64,000 nucleotides of DNA from Nocardioides humi (GTDB lineage Bacteria > Actinomycetota > Actinomycetes > Propionibacteriales > Nocardioidaceae), in NCBI RefSeq assembly GCF_006494775.1, contig NZ_CP041146.1:558001-622000 (forward strand). Reading direction: 5' to 3'. The notes under the pieces are model-generated. The model was not told the DNA's origin, ran no database searches, and worked only from the letters and a program-made list of their open reading frames with translations. The position numbers and the translations under genes were made by a program. The stretch's first letter is position 1. Every line of letters begins with the position of its first letter. Of the stretch, positions 16,598-23,840 are shown one piece after another.

Positions 16598-17908
16598 GTG
16601 AGACCGAGCATCCTGTGGTTCCGGCGGGACCTGCGGCTCGGCGACCATCCCGCCCTGCTGGCCGCCGCCGCGGACGGGCCGGTCCTCCCTCTGTTCGTCC
16701 TCGACGACGCGCTGCTCGCGCCCTCCGGCGCGGTCCGGCGGGCGTTCCTGCTGCGCACCCTGCGCGCCCTGGACGCCGACCTGCGCCGGCACGGCCCGGG
16801 ACTGGTCGTCCGCGGTGGCCGGCCCGCGACGGTGGTGCGCGACCTGGCCGCCGAGGTCGACGCGCGCGGGGTGCACGTCAGCGCCGACTTCGGACCGTAC
16901 GGCGCGGCCCGCGACGACGAGGTCGCGGACGCGCTCGGCGATGTCCCGCTCGTGCGCACCGGGTCGCCGTACGCCGTCGCGCCGGGGCGGGTGCGCACCG
17001 GCTCCGGGCATCCCTACCGGGTCTTCACGCCGTTCCACCGGGCCTGGGTCGAGCACGGCTGGCGCGCGCCCGCGGAGTCCGACCCCGCGGCGGTCGACTG
17101 GGTGGGTGCGCCGGGCTCGGATCTCCCGGAGGAGCCGGTCGTCTCCGGGATCGACCTGCCCGAGGCGGGCGAGGCCGCGGCGTTGGCGCGCTGGGAGGAG
17201 TGGCGCGGCACGCCGTACGACGACGTCCGCGACCGCCCCGACCTGGACGCCACCTCGCGGCTGTCGCCCCACCTGCGCTGGGGCAGCATCCACCCGCGCA
17301 CGATCCTCGCCGGCATCGACGCGCGCAACCCCCACGCCGCGACCTTCCGCAAGGAGCTGGCCTGGCGCGAGTTCTACGCCCAGGTCCTGCACGCCTGGCC
17401 GGGGTCGGCGCGGGAGTACTTCCGGCCCGAGCTGCGCGACCTGCCCTATGTCACCGGGGCGGAGCGCCGGCGCCGGCTCGACGCGTGGGCGGCCGGCCGC
17501 ACCGGGTACCCGATCGTGGACGCCGGGATGCGGCAGCTGCTCGCCGAGGGCTGGATGCACAACCGGGTGCGGATGATCGTGGCGTCCTTCCTGGTCAAGG
17601 ACCTCCAGGTCGAGTGGCAGCACGGCGCCCGGCACTTCATGGAGCACCTGGTCGACGGCGACCTCGCCAGCAACCAGCACAACTGGCAGTGGGTCGCAGG
17701 CTGCGGCACCGACGCGGCGCCGTACTTCAGGATCTTCAACCCGACCGCCCAGGGAAGGAAGTTCGACCCCGACGGCGCCTACGTCCGGCGCTGGGTGCCC
17801 GAGCTGGCCGACCCCTCGCTCGGTGACTACCCGGAGCCGATCGTCGACCACGCCGAGCAGCGGGCCGCCGCGCTCGAGGCCTACCAGCTGCTGCGGCGGC
17901 ACGGATGA
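16598..17908 (+). CDS. phrB: Deoxyribodipyrimidine photolyase (CPD, class I)
   Basis: A 436-residue protein starting with GTG 16598. The N-terminal antenna-binding domain opens with SILWFRRDLRLGDHPAL. The C-terminal FAD domain carries LAWREFYAQVLHAWPG, MLHNRVRM-like NRVRMIVASFLVKDL, and DLASNQHNWQWVAGCGTDA, with RIFNPTAQGRKFDPDG after it. These contain the Trp and Asn residues used for light-driven electron transfer. It repairs cyclobutane pyrimidine dimers using FADH-. Its stop overlaps the next ATG. Confidence 0.95.
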   Translation: MRPSILWFRRDLRLGDHPALLAAAADGPVLPLFVLDDALLAPSGAVRRAFLLRTLRALDADLRRHGPGLVVRGGRPATVVRDLAAEVDARGVHVSADFGPYGAARDDEVADALGDVPLVRTGSPYAVAPGRVRTGSGHPYRVFTPFHRAWVEHGWRAPAESDPAAVDWVGAPGSDLPEEPVVSGIDLPEAGEAAALARWEEWRGTPYDDVRDRPDLDATSRLSPHLRWGSIHPRTILAGIDARNPHAATFRKELAWREFYAQVLHAWPGSAREYFRPELRDLPYVTGAERRRRLDAWAAGRTGYPIVDAGMRQLLAEGWMHNRVRMIVASFLVKDLQVEWQHGARHFMEHLVDGDLASNQHNWQWVAGCGTDAAPYFRIFNPTAQGRKFDPDGAYVRRWVPELADPSLGDYPEPIVDHAEQRAAALEAYQLLRRHG

Positions 17909-18540
17909 CGGCGCCCACGCTCACCGACACCTGGCTGCCCGAGGGCGCCCGGGCCCTCGCGCTCGTGCTGCACGGCGGCGCCGAGCGCGGCACCGGTCCC
18001 GTCGACGGCCGCAGCCTGTCCTGGCGCCGGGGTCGCGCCCTGGCCCGCCAGCTCGCCGCCGGTCTCAACGCCGACGGCATCGGCGTCGTCCTGCTCCGCT
18101 ACCGGCTCAAGGGCTGGAACGCCGGCCACGGCCCCGTCCCCGCACCCGTCGCCGACGCCCGCTGGGCCCTCGACGAGCTCGCCCGCACCCACGACCTCCC
18201 CGTCGCCGTCCTCGGCCACTCCATGGGCGCCCGGACCGGCGTCGCCGTCGCCGACCACCCCGGCGTCCGCGGCGTCGTCGCACTCGCCCCCTGGCTGCCC
18301 CCGGACGACCCCGTCGCCCCGCTGGCCGGCAAGATGCTCCGCGCCGCCCACGGCCGCCTCGATCGGATCACCTCCGCCCGCGCCACCCGCGCCTACGTCG
18401 CCCGCGCGGCCGAGGTCGCCGACGCCGAGTTCACCGACATGGGCGCCGTCGGGCACTACCTGCTGCGGCGGGTGCCGTTGTGGAACGCGTACGCCGCGGC
18501 CGGGGTGCGGGAGGTCCTCTGCTCTGCTGGCGGCGGGTGA
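17905..18540 (+). CDS. Small alpha/beta-hydrolase
   Basis: A 211-residue hydrolase coupled to the photolyase by ATGA. The oxyanion region is ALVLHGGAERG, the nucleophile Ser is in VAVLGHSMGART, and a His is in AVGHYLLRRVPLW near the C-terminus. A candidate acid is in WLPPDDPV. The last residues (VLCSAGGG) look unlike the family and run into sequence of a different composition, so the extreme C-terminus may be altered. Substrate unknown. Confidence 0.8.
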   Translation: MTAPTLTDTWLPEGARALALVLHGGAERGTGPVDGRSLSWRRGRALARQLAAGLNADGIGVVLLRYRLKGWNAGHGPVPAPVADARWALDELARTHDLPVAVLGHSMGARTGVAVADHPGVRGVVALAPWLPPDDPVAPLAGKMLRAAHGRLDRITSARATRAYVARAAEVADAEFTDMGAVGHYLLRRVPLWNAYAAAGVREVLCSAGGG

Positions 18541-18767
18541 TCTGCTCGGGCTGTGGGTTTGCTCGGTGCGGGTCTTTGATTGACCGATGACGTGGTTGCG
18601 GTCCGCTGGGGTCACGGTGGTTGGTTGATCGCCGCTGTCCGGGGTCGGGTCGTTGGTGGTCGTCGGCCTGGGGTTGCGGTGGTCGCGGGGATCGCAGTGC
18701 TGAGAATCGGGTCTGGACACGCCTGCGTCCCCGCAACCGTCGGGTTGCGGGGTGCGGGGCGGGGTGG
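18541..18767. other. Non-coding stretch downstream of two convergent genes
   Basis: 227 bases between the hydrolase and the HNH gene. Base composition is more T/G-rich than in the genes. Apart from the hairpin at 18729-18752, I see no gene, RNA or repeat in it. Confidence 0.6.
18729..18752. terminator. Perfect 10-bp stem-loop
   Basis: CCCCGCAACC (18729-18738) pairs fully with GGTTGCGGGG (18743-18752) around the loop GTCG. It lies 16 bases past the stop of the HNH gene, which ends at 18768 on the minus strand. No T tract is present, as is common in high-GC actinobacteria. Confidence 0.65.
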
Positions 18768-20057
18768 CTACTCGTCGGGTGGCGCTGGGTCGCCGGCGGG
18801 GTCGGTCGCGTGGTGGATGGGGTGGGTGCCTCGGTGGTCGACACGGAACGTGAAGCCGTTGGGGCTGGTCCAGATGTAGGAGCCGGGCATCACGATGTCG
18901 TAGGACCACGCGGAGTGGGTTTTCGCCCGGTGATGGCGTCTGCACAGGGCCACCTCGTTGCACGGACAGGTAGGCCCGCCCTCGCCGTAGGGTCGGGCGT
19001 GGTCGAGGTCGCAGCGGGTGGCTGGTCTGGTGCAGTGCGGGAACCGACACGCATGGTCGCGCAGAGCGACCTGGACGCGGTGGCGCTCGGGGATCTCGTA
19101 GGAGTCGATCGGCACGTGGTCGGCCAGATCGATCACCGGTCGCACGATCACGGTCGAGGCGGTGCCGAGCCACTTGCGGATCTGCTCGCTCGACACGGGG
19201 ACCTGCTGGTCTTCCCATCTGCCGACGGGGTTGTGGCCGGTCAGGGTGGTGTCGGTGATGTGGACGTTCACGACGGCTTTGCGGCCCGGCGAACCCTCCA
19301 GATCGAGCGTGAGGTCCGCCCGGGCCAACTCCCCGAGCGCGACCGAGCGCCGCACATCGAGCGGAGCGTCGTTGCCGAGGTCCCCGAGCAGACGGGCGCG
19401 GCGGGCGATCGCAACCTCGAGGTCGTGTCCGTCAGCGGCGTCGAGCACGGCATCGAGGTGCACGATCCCGTTCGTGTTGCCGTGGGTGTCGGGGTCCCCG
19501 ACCTCCACATACCGCTGGTCCGCAGCCGCCTCCCGCTCGGCTTCGGCGCGTTCGGGGTCGAACCGGAGAATCGCTTCGGCGATGAGCCGGTCCAACTGGG
19601 CCCACCCGACCCCGGAGGCGTGGACGAGCTGCCGGTCCACGAACCCGGCCGCGTCGGCGTTCAAGGCGTGGGTGAGGTCCGCGATCCGCTCGGCCCGCCA
19701 CGGGGTGAGCCGACCCGTCATCACGGCGGCATAGACGGTCGGGAGCCGCCAGGCGCATTCGATGACCCGCCCCACATAGGCGCGTCCACCGTCCGGCGAG
19801 CGTCCGAGCACGGCGACGAGCTCCATGAGCGCGAACTCCGACACCAACGGCGCCCCGTCCCCGGCGATCGGGACCCCCGTATCGAGAAACCCGTCGGTGA
19901 TCGTCGCCGCACCCTCCGGCCCGACGACGACGTGGTCGCTGGCCCAGGTGACGATGTCCTGCCACTCCTCGATCAGCAGGGTGTCACGGGCCTGGATCCG
20001 CGCACCGACCCGCGACAGCAGTGCTGCCGTCGTACGGGGCCGGGTTCCGAGATCCAT
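18768..20057 (-). CDS. DUF222 / HNH endonuclease domain protein
   Basis: A 429-residue protein typical of the multicopy actinobacterial DUF222-HNH family (13E12-like in mycobacteria). Residues 1 to about 300 form DUF222 (ALMELVAVLGRSPDGGRAYV, LTPWRAERIADLTHAL). The C-terminal HNH region has CRFPHCTRPATRCDLDHARP, YGEGGPTCPCNEVALCRRHH and RAKTHSAW, with paired Cys for zinc and the DH/H/H catalytic set. I start it at ATG 20057 because residues upstream are not conserved. These genes often behave like mobile or self-spreading elements, but no flanking repeat is evident. Confidence 0.92.
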   Translation of the reverse strand: MDLGTRPRTTAALLSRVGARIQARDTLLIEEWQDIVTWASDHVVVGPEGAATITDGFLDTGVPIAGDGAPLVSEFALMELVAVLGRSPDGGRAYVGRVIECAWRLPTVYAAVMTGRLTPWRAERIADLTHALNADAAGFVDRQLVHASGVGWAQLDRLIAEAILRFDPERAEAEREAAADQRYVEVGDPDTHGNTNGIVHLDAVLDAADGHDLEVAIARRARLLGDLGNDAPLDVRRSVALGELARADLTLDLEGSPGRKAVVNVHITDTTLTGHNPVGRWEDQQVPVSSEQIRKWLGTASTVIVRPVIDLADHVPIDSYEIPERHRVQVALRDHACRFPHCTRPATRCDLDHARPYGEGGPTCPCNEVALCRRHHRAKTHSAWSYDIVMPGSYIWTSPNGFTFRVDHRGTHPIHHATDPAGDPAPPDE

Positions 20058-20178
20058 GACACAGATTCTCCCACCCACCCCCGACACCACGAAACGAGCA
20101 GACCCCGCCTGTGGACAAGCGAAACCGCCCCATCGGACAGGCCGAGCAGACCGCACGGACCGGACAGACCGGAAGGCC

Positions 20179-20439
20179 TCAGGCCAGCGCCAGGAACAGC
20201 TTCTCCATCTTCTTGGCGTCCACGCTGTCGGGGCCGCCCTCCTCGAGGCACTTCTGCAGTCCGGAGGAGACCAGGGCGTAGCCGCCGCGACTGACGGCCT
20301 TGCTGACGGCGGCGAGTTGCAGCAGGGCGTCCTCGCACTCGGCGCCGTCCTCGAGCATCCGGATCACCGACACCAGGTGGCCGTTGGCCCGCTTGAGACG
20401 GGTGATGATCGCCTTGATCTCCTCAGGCTCCAGCTGCAT
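20179..20439 (-). CDS. CsoR/CstR-family (DUF156) repressor, CstR-like
   Basis: An 86-residue all-helical regulator starting at ATG 20439, with CAGGAG eight bases upstream inside the previous gene. The family core is IITRLKRANGHLVSVIRMLE, DGAECEDALLQLAAV and VSSGLQKCLEEGG. Copper sensors need Cys-His-Cys. Here the two cysteines are present but the position matching the copper His is Gly (SSGLQKC). That two-Cys, no-His pattern is what persulfide sensors such as CstR use. It is co-transcribed with a DUF302 relic and faces an AhpD-like gene, with CsoR-type GC-rich palindromes between. Confidence 0.88.
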   Translation of the reverse strand: MQLEPEEIKAIITRLKRANGHLVSVIRMLEDGAECEDALLQLAAVSKAVSRGGYALVSSGLQKCLEEGGPDSVDAKKMEKLFLALA

Positions 20440-20790
20440 CGTCCACTCCTGCATCGGCGGTGTCGTCCTCGGTCAGTGCGTCTATCATCCCCACCAGCCG
20501 GGCGCGCGCGTCGGCGGCCACGGCGCCGAGCTCCGCATCGGGCGCGATCGCGGCCAGGAACGCCGGGTCGAGCACCTCGACCCGGGTCCACCCCTCCCCT
20601 GCGTCGGCGACCACGACGTTGCACGGCAGCAGGGTCGCGACGCGCGGGTCGTGGCCCGGATGTCGGTCTCGGTCAGCACCCCGAAGCCTGCCTCGGCGAG
20701 CAGCGCCCGCACCCGCCCCACCGTCGCGTCGTACGCCGTCGGGACGGTCGTGCAGATCGTGAAGCCAGCGGGTACGTCGCTGTCGGTCAT
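20423..20790 (-). pseudogene. DUF302 protein with internal deletion and frame change
   Basis: Starts well (GGAGGAATGCC before ATG 20790) with SDVPAGFTICTTVPTAYDAT and ALLAEAGFGVLTETDIRAT, the first half of a DUF302 domain. At about 20650 it jumps to a second frame that reads RVATLLPCNVVVADAGEGWT and VEVLDPAFLAAIAPDAELGA to a stop at 20423. The 30 to 40 residues normally between are absent, and the two parts are out of frame. DUF302 proteins bind small ligands and commonly sit next to DUF156 repressors, so this was probably the repressor's target. Confidence 0.75.
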
Positions 20791-20811
20791 GGCATTCCTC
20801 CTCGGCCCCAT

Positions 20812-20863
20812 ATCCCCCTAGGGGGATCTGCTAGAGTTCGAGCATAACCCCCTGGGGGGATAT
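20812..20863. promoter_or_regulatory. Two GC-run palindromes, CsoR/CstR-type operators
   Basis: ATCCCCC-TA-GGGGGAT (20812-20827) is a perfect 16-bp palindrome. A second, looser copy, ATAACCCCCTGGGGGGATAT, lies at 20844-20863. Runs of C facing runs of G are the known operator form of the CsoR family. One site is close to the DUF302 start (20790), the other to the AhpD-like start (20898), so a single repressor can control both directions. Confidence 0.75.
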
Positions 20864-20897
20864 GGGCGAACGGCAGCCGACCCCGAGAAGGAGCACC

Positions 20898-21281
20898 ATG
20901 ACCGAGCACAGCTCACCCCACGGCAAGCCCGTCCTCGACGAGCTCTCGCCGCTGCACCGCAACCTGCGCCGCGCCGTCCCCGACGTCTACACCGGCTTCG
21001 GCGAGCTCTCGAGGGCCGCGTTCGCCGACGGCGCCCTCCCCCGTGCCACCAAGGAGCTGATCGCGCTCGCGATCGGCGTCGCCGAGGGCTGCGACGGCTG
21101 CATCGCCTCCCACGCGCAGGCGGCCGCGCGGGCCGGCGCCACCCGGCAGGAGGCCGCCGAGGCCATCGGCGTCGCCTTCCTGATGCACGGTGGTCCGGCC
21201 ACCATCCACGGCGCCCGCGCGTACGACGCCTTCTGCTCCTTCGCCGACGCGGTCGTCGGGTCCGCGGACCCGGGGGCCTGA
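20898..21281 (+). CDS. Carboxymuconolactone decarboxylase / AhpD-like protein
   Basis: A 127-residue protein starting at ATG 20898, with AGAAGGAG upstream. The AhpD-type active site is CDGCIASHAQAAARAG, giving the CxxC and downstream His. AhpD-like proteins are thiol-disulfide reductases that support peroxide reduction; other family members are decarboxylases. Its position under a CstR/CsoR-type operator favours a thiol or sulfur-stress role. It is followed three bases later by a small Cys-rich protein. Confidence 0.88.
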   Translation: MTEHSSPHGKPVLDELSPLHRNLRRAVPDVYTGFGELSRAAFADGALPRATKELIALAIGVAEGCDGCIASHAQAAARAGATRQEAAEAIGVAFLMHGGPATIHGARAYDAFCSFADAVVGSADPGA

Positions 21282-21283
21282 GC

Positions 21284-21454
21284 ATGTGCCGCGCAGTGCG
21301 CTGCCGCAGGTGCGGCAAGACGACCTGGTCCGGCTGCGGCCAGCACGTCGCCTCGGTCAGGGCGCTGGTGCCCGCCGCGCAGTGGTGCGGCGGGCACGAG
21401 GACGACGGGCGCGAGGACGGCGGGAGCCTCCTCCGCCGGCTGTTCGGGCGCTGA
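21284..21454 (+). CDS. Small cysteine-rich (zinc-ribbon-like) protein
   Basis: A 56-residue ORF beginning two bases after the AhpD-like stop. It reads MCRAVRCRRCGKTTWSGCGQ and QHVASVRALVPAAQWCGGHE, with six Cys and two His, then an acidic linker and LLRRLFGR. I recognise the 'MCR.v.C..CGKtTW.GCG.Hv' start as a conserved small actinobacterial protein without a known function. It probably binds zinc. Coupling places it in the sensor-controlled operon. Confidence 0.8.
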   Translation: MCRAVRCRRCGKTTWSGCGQHVASVRALVPAAQWCGGHEDDGREDGGSLLRRLFGR

Positions 21455-21458
21455 CCCC

Positions 21459-21775
21459 TCAGGAGGGCCAGCCCGTGTAGCCCTCCGCGAGGTACGTCGA
21501 GCCCGCAGTGGACGAGACGAGCGAGGTCAGCTCGCCGACCTGGCGGTGTACGCCGAAGTCACTGGCGTCGGGCAGGCGGTCCGCTCGCCGATCGGCTCCC
21601 CGCCGTGCTGGATCGTGAGGTCCGCCTCCACCGGGTCCACGTCGGAGTGGCCGAACACCGGCGCGACCAGCTCGACGCCCTCGGGGTCGGCGTGGCGCAG
21701 GTTCTCCGTGATCTCGGCGGTGATCCGCTCCTGGGGATCCAGCGCCGGCGGCGCTGCGGTGGTGGTCGTGAGCAC
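21459..21775 (-). CDS. Uncharacterised small protein, frameshifted as given
   Basis: A GTG start at 21775 gives LTTTTAAPPALDPQERITAE, ITENLRHADPEGVELVAPVF and HGGEPIGERT. It then loses frame near 21571-21580. The next frame finishes as LPDASDFGVHRQVGELTSLV, SSTAGSTYLAEGYTGWPS and a stop. One extra base in that region (ERTALPDASDFG) gives a clean protein of about 105 residues. Both halves look strongly coding. I do not recognise the family; there is no signal peptide or membrane segment. It is convergent with the Cys-rich gene. Confidence 0.65.
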
Positions 21776-21853
21776 CCGTCCACGCTAGGTGCGCGGACCG
21801 GCCCGCGCCGATGGAGTGCTTCCACTCAGCGCAATACCTTGGCGAGGAGCGCG

Positions 21854-22050
21854 ATGGCCGGCAACACCTCGGTCCCGGGCGCGACCGTGGTCTCGCGCAG
21901 CCTCGCCCTGCTCTTCGCCTTCGACGAGACCCACCGCCGGCTCGCCCTCTCCGAGCTCGCCCGCCGAGCCTGCCTGCCCCTCCCGACCGCGCACCGGCTG
22001 GTCGGGGCCTCCAGGTCGCCGCGCAGGGCGTCGGGCGGTCGCTGGCCTGA
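21854..22050 (+). pseudogene. IclR regulator relic (both ends kept, middle deleted)
   Basis: GAGGAG precedes ATG 21854. The first 50 codons are the IclR helix-turn-helix (TSVPGATVVSRSLALLFAFD, LSELARRACLPLPTAHRLVG). Immediately after, another frame reads GLQVAAQGVGRSLA and stops at 22050, which matches the usual final helix of the same family. About 190 residues of the effector domain are missing and the two parts are out of frame. It faces the gene at 21775, which may once have been its target. Confidence 0.75.
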
Positions 22051-22062
22051 CAGGCGTGCGGC

Positions 22063-22794
22063 TCAGGCCTCCATCGCCTCCGCCAGCTCCGCGGCGTCGT
22101 CGCTGCCGAGGAGGAGGGCATAGGAGAACCCGGCGATCAGGCCGCCGACGACGGGCGCGACGATGAACAGCCAGAGCTGGCCGATCGCGTCGCCGCCGGC
22201 GAACAGGCCCACGCCGATCGAGCGCGCCGGGTTCACCGAGGTGTTGGTGACCGGGATGCTGATCAGGTGGATCAGGGTCAGCGCGAGCCCGATGGCCAGC
22301 GGCGCGAAGCCCTTGGGCGCGCGGGTGTCGGTGGTCCCGAGGATCACCCACAGGAACACCGCGGTCAGCAGCACCTCGATCACCAGGCAGGCGAGCAGGC
22401 TGTAGCCGAGCGGCGAGCGGTCGTCGTACCCGTTGGAGGCGAAGCCGCTCTTCACGGCGTCGAAGCCGTCCGTGCCGCTGGCCACCAGCAGGAGCGCCGC
22501 GCCGGCGACGACGCCGGCCACGACCTGGGTGACGATGTAGACCGGGGTGTCCTTCCAGGCGATCCGGCCGCCGGCCGCGGCTCCCAGCGTGACGGCCGGG
22601 TTGAAGTGGCCGCCGGAGATGTGACCGACCGCGTAGGCCATCACGAGGACGGTCAGGCCGAAGGCGAGCGCGACGCCGGCGAAGCCGACGTGCTCACCCG
22701 CGAGGACGGCCGTTCCGCAGCCGCCGAAGACGAGGACGAAGGTGCCGAGGAACTCCGCGGCGACGATCTTGGGGACAGCGGGTTGAGTGGACAT
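22063..22794 (-). CDS. aqpZ: Aquaporin Z-type water channel
   Basis: A 243-residue membrane protein with six predicted helices. The two half-helix motifs are [11 protein letters not shown] and [11 protein letters not shown], so both NPA boxes are intact. The N-terminus ([19 protein letters not shown]) is typical. Start ATG 22794 has CAGGAGGCACG upstream. It conducts water across the plasma membrane. It appears to be transcribed alone. Confidence 0.93.
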   Translation of the reverse strand: MSTQPAVPKIVAAEFLGTFVLVFGGCGTAVLAGEHVGFAGVALAFGLTVLVMAYAVGHISGGHFNPAVTLGAAAGGRIAWKDTPVYIVTQVVAGVVAGAALLLVASGTDGFDAVKSGFASNGYDDRSPLGYSLLACLVIEVLLTAVFLWVILGTTDTRAPKGFAPLAIGLALTLIHLISIPVTNTSVNPARSIGVGLFAGGDAIGQLWLFIVAPVVGGLIAGFSYALLLGSDDAAELAEAMEA

Positions 22795-22905
22795 CGTGCC
22801 TCCTGAGGAGAGCGGCCCGACGAGGCCGGGCCTGAGAGGCAGTATCGCGCCGCGACGGCCGCCGGTCGCGCTGCCGCGCCGCTCGGCGTGGCGCACGTCA
22901 CATGC

Positions 22906-23409
22906 TCAGGCCGCGTCGCGCGCCCGGAGGTACGCCGTCAGCGGCCCCGGCAGCTGCGCCGGCCGGTCGCCCCAGTCGTAGACGACCGCGGTCCGCGCGA
23001 TCAGGTCGTGCAGCGCCCGGTGGTCGCGGCGCAGCACGACGAGCAGCGCGCCCACGCCGAAGAAGGAGGTGCTCAGCGGCAGGACCAGGGTTCGCACGAG
23101 GCAGGCGCCCGGGCCGACGGGGCGCCCGTGCCGGGAGACGACCTTGAGGCCGACGACCGCCTTGCCCACGGTCCGTCCGCTCACCGCGGTGCTGACGACG
23201 ACGTACACCGCGCCCCACGCGAGCAGTGCGATCGACGCCACCGCGCCGGTGCCCTCCTCGAGCGAGACGTCGAGGATCGCGTCCAGCAGGAAGCCGGCCA
23301 GCGCCACCCCGATCGAGTACGACGCCAGCACCACCCCCACGTCGATGGCGACCGCCGCGGCCCGGCTCACCGGCCCGGCGTACTGGCCGGTGACCGTCGC
23401 GTGCCTCAC
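22906..23409 (-). CDS. RDD-family membrane protein
   Basis: A 167-residue protein starting with GTG 23409, overlapping the stop of the upstream gene. The RDD pattern is seen in VSRAAAVAIDVGVVLASY near the start, then SGRTVGKAVVGLKVVSRHG and RRDHRALHDLIARTAVV. Three or four hydrophobic helices are present. RDD proteins are poorly characterised; some are Na+/H+ antiporters. It is translationally coupled to the repeat protein before it. Confidence 0.88.
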   Translation of the reverse strand: MRHATVTGQYAGPVSRAAAVAIDVGVVLASYSIGVALAGFLLDAILDVSLEEGTGAVASIALLAWGAVYVVVSTAVSGRTVGKAVVGLKVVSRHGRPVGPGACLVRTLVLPLSTSFFGVGALLVVLRRDHRALHDLIARTAVVYDWGDRPAQLPGPLTAYLRARDAA

Positions 23410-23813
23410 TGCTCCACCACCAGCAGGGCGGGGCCGAGCGGCGCCGGGCCGCGGCGGCGCAGCAGCCGGTCGACCATCGCGCCGACGACCCGGTCGAGCC
23501 CGACCACCTGGCGGCGCGCGACGTCGAGGGTGCGGCCGGCGAGGTTGCCCGTCGTCTCGGCGACGATGTCCGGGATCCCGGCGCGCTGCACGAGCGCCTC
23601 GACGTCGGCCCGCGCGAGCAGCCGGTCGACGTCGACCCGGTCCAGCAGCCGGTTGACGTCGACGCGCTCGAGCAGGTGGTTGACGTCGATCTGGTCGAGC
23701 ACGGCGTCGAGGTCGACGTGCTCGAGGATCTCCTCCACGGGGACGGCGTCGACCACCTTGCCGGTGACCGCGCCGGCGACACGGCTGAACAGTCCGTGAT
23801 CTGGCGGTGTCAT
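23406..23813 (-). CDS. Protein with tandem heptad-like 'VDVxRLLxR' repeats
   Basis: A 135-residue protein. Residues 20-75 carry four or five near-identical units (EHVDLDAVLDQ, IDVNHLLERVDVNRLLDR, VDVDRLLARADVEALVQR), each nine residues long with an acidic-hydrophobic-Leu-Leu-Arg pattern. The C-terminal third (LDVARRQVVGLDRVVGAMVD) is basic and helical. Proteins of this type precede RDD genes in actinobacteria. The nine-residue spacing suggests a helical solenoid or coil on the membrane face. Function unknown. Confidence 0.75.
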   Translation of the reverse strand: MTPPDHGLFSRVAGAVTGKVVDAVPVEEILEHVDLDAVLDQIDVNHLLERVDVNRLLDRVDVDRLLARADVEALVQRAGIPDIVAETTGNLAGRTLDVARRQVVGLDRVVGAMVDRLLRRRGPAPLGPALLVVEQ

Positions 23814-23840
23814 GGGCCGAGGATTCCATAGGCTGCGCGC

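Noticed and set aside
18541..18767. A plus-strand coding region upstream of the HNH gene end
   Set aside because: Short frames there have poor codon bias and no homology.
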